NCBI GenBank assembly: GCA_964016885.1
Contig: OZ024744.1
Coordinates: 113,844,215-113,908,214 of the forward strand
DNA length: 64,000 nt
Direction: 5' to 3'
DNA from: Eledone cirrhosa
Taxonomy: Eukaryota; Mollusca; Cephalopoda; Octopoda; Eledonidae
Program-made: the position numbers and the translations under genes
Notes under the pieces: model-generated
Seen by the model: only the letters and a program-made list of their open reading frames with translations
Told to the model about the DNA's origin: nothing
Database searches by the model: none
Shown: in pieces, positions 59,526 to 64,000 of the stretch
Layout: each line of letters opens with the position of its first letter
How positions within the stretch are numbered: the stretch's first letter is position 1

Positions 59526-59809
59526 TATATATATAACCTATTTTTAGAAATAAGTACACTGAAATTAGCCTAGAGTTAGAAGCTTTAAACACACGTGTTT
59601 TCTGAATATGAAAATAGTCTAACCATTAGGGCATAAAAACCCCTGGAAAAGGAAAAAAAGGTGGGTACACAACATTCACATACAAACATAAGCACACACA
59701 TAAACATACACCCAGACATATATATACACACACAAAGATATATATGCAGACACACAAACATATACACATACACAGACAATTACAAAAGAAAGTAATACAC
59801 AAGATATCA

Positions 59810-59962
59810 AGGATAAAACATTATGGACATGGCTTAAACAAGGTTATTTGAAGTGTACCACTGAAGGCCTTATAGTTGAAGCACAAGATGAAGCTCTTGC
59901 TACTAATTCAGTGAAATATAACATCTACATTACTTATGACATCTGGAAATGCAAACTCTGGA
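59810..59962 (+). pseudogene. R2-group-like LINE fragment
   Basis: The frame reads KTLWTWLKQGYLKCTTEGLI, VEAQDEALATNSVKYNIYIT and YDIWKCKLWSLK, then a stop. It aligns with the stretch before the Cys finger of the LINE at 51.6-51.8 kb (LCWLRSAGLKAETEGPLVAA, QDQSLNTRAY). It is too diverged to be a copy of the same subfamily. The finger and endonuclease are missing. Confidence 0.65.
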
Positions 59963-60150
59963 GTCTCAAATAATGTAAACTGGTCATGTAGGTGTCATGG
60001 TAAAAAGCACTCAGCACTCACTGTAAATGAGGTTGGTGTTAGGAAGGGCATCCAGCTGTAGAACTCAAGCCAAATCCTGGCAATGCCCACAACAGGACAA
60101 CCTATCTAACCCATGCTAGTGTGGAAGAGTGGACATAAAACGGTGATGAT
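59963..60150 (+). mobile_element. Family A LINE 3'-end fragment
   Basis: The family A 3' region ('aaaaagcactcagcactcac', 'ggttggtgttaggaagggca', 'ctaacccatgctagtgtgga') ends in 'ataaaacggtgatgatg'. It abuts the R2-like fragment at 'caaataatgtaaactgg'. The tail is of the LINE type (catgctagtgtgga) and not the SINE type. Confidence 0.85.
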
Positions 60151-60350
60151 GAAATAGGATGGATTGGGGTCTCAATATGTAAGCTAAACGATTAATTCTG
60201 GATTTTAAAAAATTAACAGAGAGAACCTAGAAAAATTACTGATTTTGCAACCCCTCCCCCACTTATTCCAACTCCCTTACCTATTTCAACCATCCCTACC
60301 CCTACTTATTCCACCTCCCCTATTATTTGGGACCCGAGCATAACCCACTT
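60151..60350. repeat. Dispersed repeat pair, copy 1
   Basis: Shares 'ttggggtctcaatatgtaa', 'gacctagaaaa-tta' (as 'gaacctagaaaaattac'), 'cacttattcca' and 'attatttgggacc-gag' in order with 62148-62290. Here the C-rich middle is expanded ('cccctacttattccacctcc'). Confidence 0.75.
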
Positions 60351-60504
60351 GGTAAATAGATGTGAGAGCTTTGCACAAAGAAAATACAAGTGCTGCTAAG
60401 ATCAAGCCTGTCTATACTTTCAATGGCTTCTGTGTCATAAATACCAATATGAAGTCACAGAGAATTGGTATAAGTGTCTTGTAATGCAGGGGGATGGGAA
60501 AGTA

Positions 60505-60678
60505 ATAATTGTTTCTACTTTTGGCACAAGGCCAGCAATTATCCCAGTATATTACTGGTACTTTATTTTATCGACCCGTAACGATGAAAGGCAAATTTAA
60601 CCTTGGCGGGATTTGAACTCAGTCCGTAAAGGGACGTAACTGTGCTGCAAAGCATGGCGTCCGACCCTCTACCGGTAA
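60505..60678 (-). mobile_element. OK-type SINE, reverse
   Basis: On the minus strand: 'tagagggtcggacgccatgc', 'gactgagttcaaatcccgcc', 'atcgttacgggtcgataaaa', 'taaagtaccagtaatatact', then 'gccttgtgccaaaagtagaa'. Same family as 49108-49305, and well preserved in the B-box region. Confidence 0.88.
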
Positions 60679-60794
60679 TATTCTGGGATTATGATTGTCA
60701 AACTGATAGAGTAATTGAGCATCACCGATCTGACATTGTCATTTTGAACAAGACAAATATTGTCAGATCATCCACGTGGCCATACCAAATGACA

Positions 60795-60925
60795 TATTGT
60801 CACTCAGTACATAACTGGTACTTTATTTTATTAACCACAACCATGGTAAGATGTGAACTCAGAACATAAAGAACTGTAAAAAATAACACAAGGCATTTTG
60901 TTTGATGCTCTTCCGATTATAATTT
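60795..60925 (-). mobile_element. OK-type SINE, reverse, degenerate
   Basis: On the minus strand: 'gttctgagttcacatcttac' (B-box region) and 'aataaaataaagtaccagtt'. It is eroded but keeps the family order. Confidence 0.65.
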
Positions 60926-61019
60926 ATAACTGAATCATTCTTCACTTCAATCTGAGCAGAACCATAAAAATAATTTTTTTTTCTATAATTTTAAACAGTT
61001 TTTCTATTTTAATATTTCA

Positions 61020-61170
61020 ATAGTGATGTGTGTGTGTGTGCATGGGTGACAACATATATATATACGTGTGCATGTGTGTATACGTGCATGGGTAATAGCA
61101 TATATACATGTGTCTATGTGTCTATGTGTACATGTGTGTATATTGGTGGTAGCATGCATACATCTATAAA
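61020..61170. repeat. TG-rich imperfect tandem repeat (~52 bp)
   Basis: 'gcatgggt-acaacatatata' and 'gcatgggtaatagcatatat' alternate with TG runs, about three imperfect units. It accounts for a Cys/Val-rich reading frame that I reject as a gene. Confidence 0.75.
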
Positions 61171-61591
61171 TACAGGTGTGTGTTACACCCCACAGAAATG
61201 TTCTCCGTAGCCAATTTCTTCTAAGAATGCTGGAATTATTAACAACTAAATAAGCCTGTGTTTACTTTTAATCTTTATAAAATTCTCAACATTGTATAAA
61301 ATATACATTAGTTTGAGATGTCATAATTCCTAACCTCCAAATAGTCAATAATTCCAACAAGCTGCCAATTACAGTCTTTTAATAGTTTGTACTTTGTACA
61401 GCAACCTCTATTTTGTGTTCTCTTTGTTGTTAACATAGATTGTAGGCTAAGATTTATTGAGGGCAGATTCTATCCAATATCATTTGCCCAACAACTGGGT
61501 TAAGATAATTGTATATACTAAAGAGTCAGTTTTATCAAAGGTAGCAATGAAGCCATACAAACAACTTTATTATCCTTGTTATTATTATTGA

Positions 61592-61697
61592 GGGAAGTGG
61601 ATTGGCAATATCATTAGAGGGTTCGACTCCATGCTTTCCAGTATAGAGTTACGTCCCTTTGCGGGCTGAGTTCAAATCCTGATGAGGTTAACTTTGA
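61592..61697 (+). mobile_element. OK-type SINE head, forward
   Basis: 'gtggattggcaatatcatta', 'gagggttcgactccatgctt' and 'gggctgagttcaaatcctga', then 'ggttaactttgaagaagaag'. The body after 'aactttg' is replaced by a triplet repeat. Confidence 0.8.
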
Positions 61698-61722
61698 AGA
61701 AGAAGAAGAAGAAGAAGATGAA

Positions 61723-61768
<46 letters not shown>
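61695..61768. repeat. (GAA)n(GAT)n microsatellite
   Basis: A GAA run passing into a long GAT run. Confidence 0.97.
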
Positions 61769-61769
<1 letters not shown>

Positions 61770-62147
61770 ATAAATCTTAAGTGAAAAACATTTTTTTTAC
61801 TCTACAGAAAAAAACTTATGAAAAATATTAAAGTAACTAATAAAAAAAAAGATGCTTTCATTTTTTATTCACTTTGGAATATATGACATCTCCAAACCTG
61901 TTTCCAAAACAGCTTCCTCATATGGTGCCAATTAAGTTACTCTCTCTACTTGAATAATTGCCTCCCTATTCAGTTTTCAGGACCTCCTCCTGTTCATTGT
62001 TATTCCCCACACTTATTAAATTTTGCTAATTTTTCTCTGACGAAATATTATTTTAAGTGGTAGCATCCCTGCGACAATTTTCTTTAAACATTAAAAAAAA
62101 AATTATACATGACAAAAGAAATCCCATGCTTTTTATAACAAATGAGG

Positions 62148-62290
62148 TGGGTTGGGGTCTCAATATGTAAACTAAATGACTAATTTTTTTTTTTTTTTTT
62201 AAATCAACGGAGACGACCTAGAAAATTTACCAATTTTCCAAAAAACTTCCCTCACTTATTCCAAACATTATTTGGGACCTGAGAGTATAC
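62148..62290. repeat. Dispersed repeat pair, copy 2
   Basis: Partner of 60151-60350, with a T run (62187-62200) in place of 'ctggatttt'. Same orientation. I do not recognise the family. Confidence 0.75.
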
Positions 62291-62532
62291 AACTGTTACA
62301 AAACAAGCTAAGTTATTAGATTGTGAGTCCAAGACCACAACCACTAAGCTATATACCTACATCAACCAACGATAGGTTTATAAAGATCATTTTAGTCATC
62401 TAGTACAGTGTTTATATTAATAGTTTATAAAAGTTAAAATGAGAGGAAAAACAGAAAATCAAAATTTAATACTAACAAAGAGAAATAAAATATGTATGAC
62501 ACAAACAATCTAATGGCATCAGTTAATGAATA

Positions 62533-63018
62533 TAAACTGTTTTACTAGTGTCAGTCATTAGACTGTGGCCATACTGGGGCACTACCTTGATATAATCTAC
62601 CATATCAACCTCAGCACTGTTTTACTGGTGTCAGTCATTAGACTGTGGCCTTACTGGGGCACTACCTTGATATAGTCTACCATATCAACCTCAGCACTGT
62701 TTTACTGGTGTCAGTCATTAGACTGTGGCCTTACTGGGGCACTACCTTGATATAGTCTACCATATCAACCTCAGTACTGTTTTACTGGTGTCAGTCACTA
62801 GACTGTGGCCATACTGGAGCACTACCTTGATATAGTCTACTATATCAACCTCAGTACAGTTTTACTGGTGTCAGTCATTTGACTGTGGCCATACTGGGGC
62901 ACTACCTTGATATAGTCTACCATATCAACTTCAGTACTGTTTTACTGGTGTCAGTCATTAGACGGTGGCCATACTGGGGCACTACCTTGATATAGTCTAT
63001 CATATCAACCTCAGTACT
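62533..63018. repeat. 80-bp tandem array, about 6 copies
   Basis: The unit contains gttttactggtgtcagtcat / tagactgtggccatactggg / gcactaccttgatatagtct / accatatcaacctcagtact. Period 80 bp. 'gtgtcagtcattagactg-ggccat-ctggggcac' is the opening of a dispersed repeat that I recognise as abundant in cephalopods. Confidence 0.95.
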
Positions 63019-63110
63019 TATTTTTTTCATGTCTTTACCTATTTTATCGATCTCTTTTAGTCAAATTACTAAGTTATTGGACAAACAGTAAATTTGAAAG
63101 CAGAAGCAAT
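63019..63110. repeat. Continuation of the cephalopod dispersed repeat
   Basis: 'agtacttatttttttcatgt', 'ctattttatcgatctctttt' and 'ttactaagttattggacaaa' follow the last 80-bp unit. They fit the next part of the same element (typically '-agtacttattctatcggtctctttt-...ctaagttac-ggga'). The array thus lies inside one element copy. Confidence 0.65.
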
Positions 63111-64000
63111 ACACACTGACTGGGCATTCAACATAGTTTCTTTGTACCAAATTACACTCACAAGCCACTGATCAAACCAATGTTGTGGACCTGAACATAA
63201 AACCATGAAGCTTCAAATCAAATTCTTTAACCTGACAAGGGGCCGTGCATTTTAAGGGAGAAATCCCACTCAAAGCTCCAGATTGTCACCCCACAGACAT
63301 ACCCTCTCCCTGTTTAATAAAGTCAGTGAAGGATCATTCCACCCCGTCAATCTCACAGCTCTATTTCATAAAACACACAAGAAGGCAACACATCCCCCTC
63401 TACCTTCTCCTTCCACTTCAAATGGAACTCGAAGATGATGAAGAGGTGTTGGCCAGAGAGGGATATTCCTGTCTTCAATCCATTTAAATCTATGGAAATA
63501 GGAATTGGCAAGTAAAAAGAAATGAAAGAAAGAAAATGGTCAAGAGACGTTTCTTTATTTCCTAATATACTCTTATAAATTATTGCCGCTTGGACGTAAA
63601 ATGATGATGATATTTATGTATATATAAATACACACACACATATGCATACATAGGTTTATACCAAGCCTCTTACAAACCAGGGTAACATCATTTATATGTA
63701 TATAATTTCTCAAATCAAAGGTGTGACCTCTGGAATCTCCAAACTGTTGGTTAATAAGAATATATTTAACAGCAGCACCTCTATTATAATAAGGCTTTAG
63801 CCAGATCTGGTTATAGGGTGAAAATATCTTATATCCCCACCAAAAAGTATTATAAACCTTATAAAATATGAATGTGGTTACAAGTAATTTGGTTAATAAA
63901 TTGTATCATCATCGTAATCATCAATAGATATGAGTACAGGAACCAAAAGGATATTTGTAATTCTCTTGAATCTTACTATCTTTCTAAGAGATAATCCTAA
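63111..64000. other. AT-rich stretch, no gene supported
   Basis: One 80-codon frame (63245-63487) with 'MELEDDEEVLAREGYSCLQSI' at its end has no feature that I recognise and no splice context that I can support. 'cttggacgtaaaatgatgat' at 63591-63610 is a relic of a SINE/LINE 3' tail. Nothing else was identified. Confidence 0.45.

Noticed and set aside
63245..63487. 80-codon ORF as a host exon
   Set aside because: No recognisable domain, no supported splice sites, and it sits in repeat-rich sequence. Left as unassigned.

Overview
This window looks like non-coding, repeat-dominated nuclear DNA from a cephalopod, most likely an octopus. I base that on tRNA-derived SINE families that resemble the octopus OK/OR type, many decayed non-LTR retrotransposons (LINEs) with GAT-rich 3' tails, abundant (TA)n tracts, and other dispersed repeats I recognise from cephalopod genomes. 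No prokaryotic gene organisation is present. Species assignment would need a database search.

Layout. 1-21.4 kb: one ~19.8 kb array of a 59-bp satellite (about 330 units, with internal block duplications), bracketed on both sides by the same segment of one LINE family ('family A') in the same orientation; the right-hand LINE piece is itself split by an inverted LINE fragment. 21.4-23.5 kb: two adjacent Helitron-like elements with terminal hairpin plus CTAG ends. 23.5-35.3 kb: six family A LINE copies or fragments, one split by a probable solo LTR, mixed with tail-sharing SINEs and a perfect 32-bp foldback. 36.97-37.18 kb, minus strand: the only convincing host exon in the window, 206 bp encoding the end of the PH domain of an oxysterol-binding protein (OSBP). 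The sequence around it is then probably OSBP intron.

38-42.6 kb: a Tx1/L1-like LINE fragment, two SINE families, a decayed copy of a multicopy invertebrate ORF family, and another family A LINE. 42.6-48.8 kb: a ~40-bp minisatellite (about 150 units) that is open in all three minus-strand frames and produces huge artefactual ORFs. 49.1-53.3 kb: OK-type SINE, a decayed R2-group-like LINE with recognisable restriction-like-endonuclease motifs, and a 68-bp tandem array. 53.7-64 kb: more SINEs, dispersed repeats, a non-autonomous LTR retrotransposon (56461-58124) whose 3' LTR carries a perfect 40-bp foldback, a perfect 95-bp foldback, and an 80-bp tandem array grown inside a cephalopod dispersed repeat.

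How the parts relate. The parts do not form a pathway. They are an ecology of mobile elements: the family A LINE shares its 3' end with one SINE family and is probably its mobilisation partner; LTR and Helitron elements sit in or beside LINE copies; satellite and minisatellite arrays grow between and inside elements. All retroelement ORFs seen here carry stops or frameshifts, so none looks autonomous. I found no previously undescribed functional system; the most unusual points are the LINE-bracketed satellite, the three perfect foldbacks, and the stop-free minisatellite.
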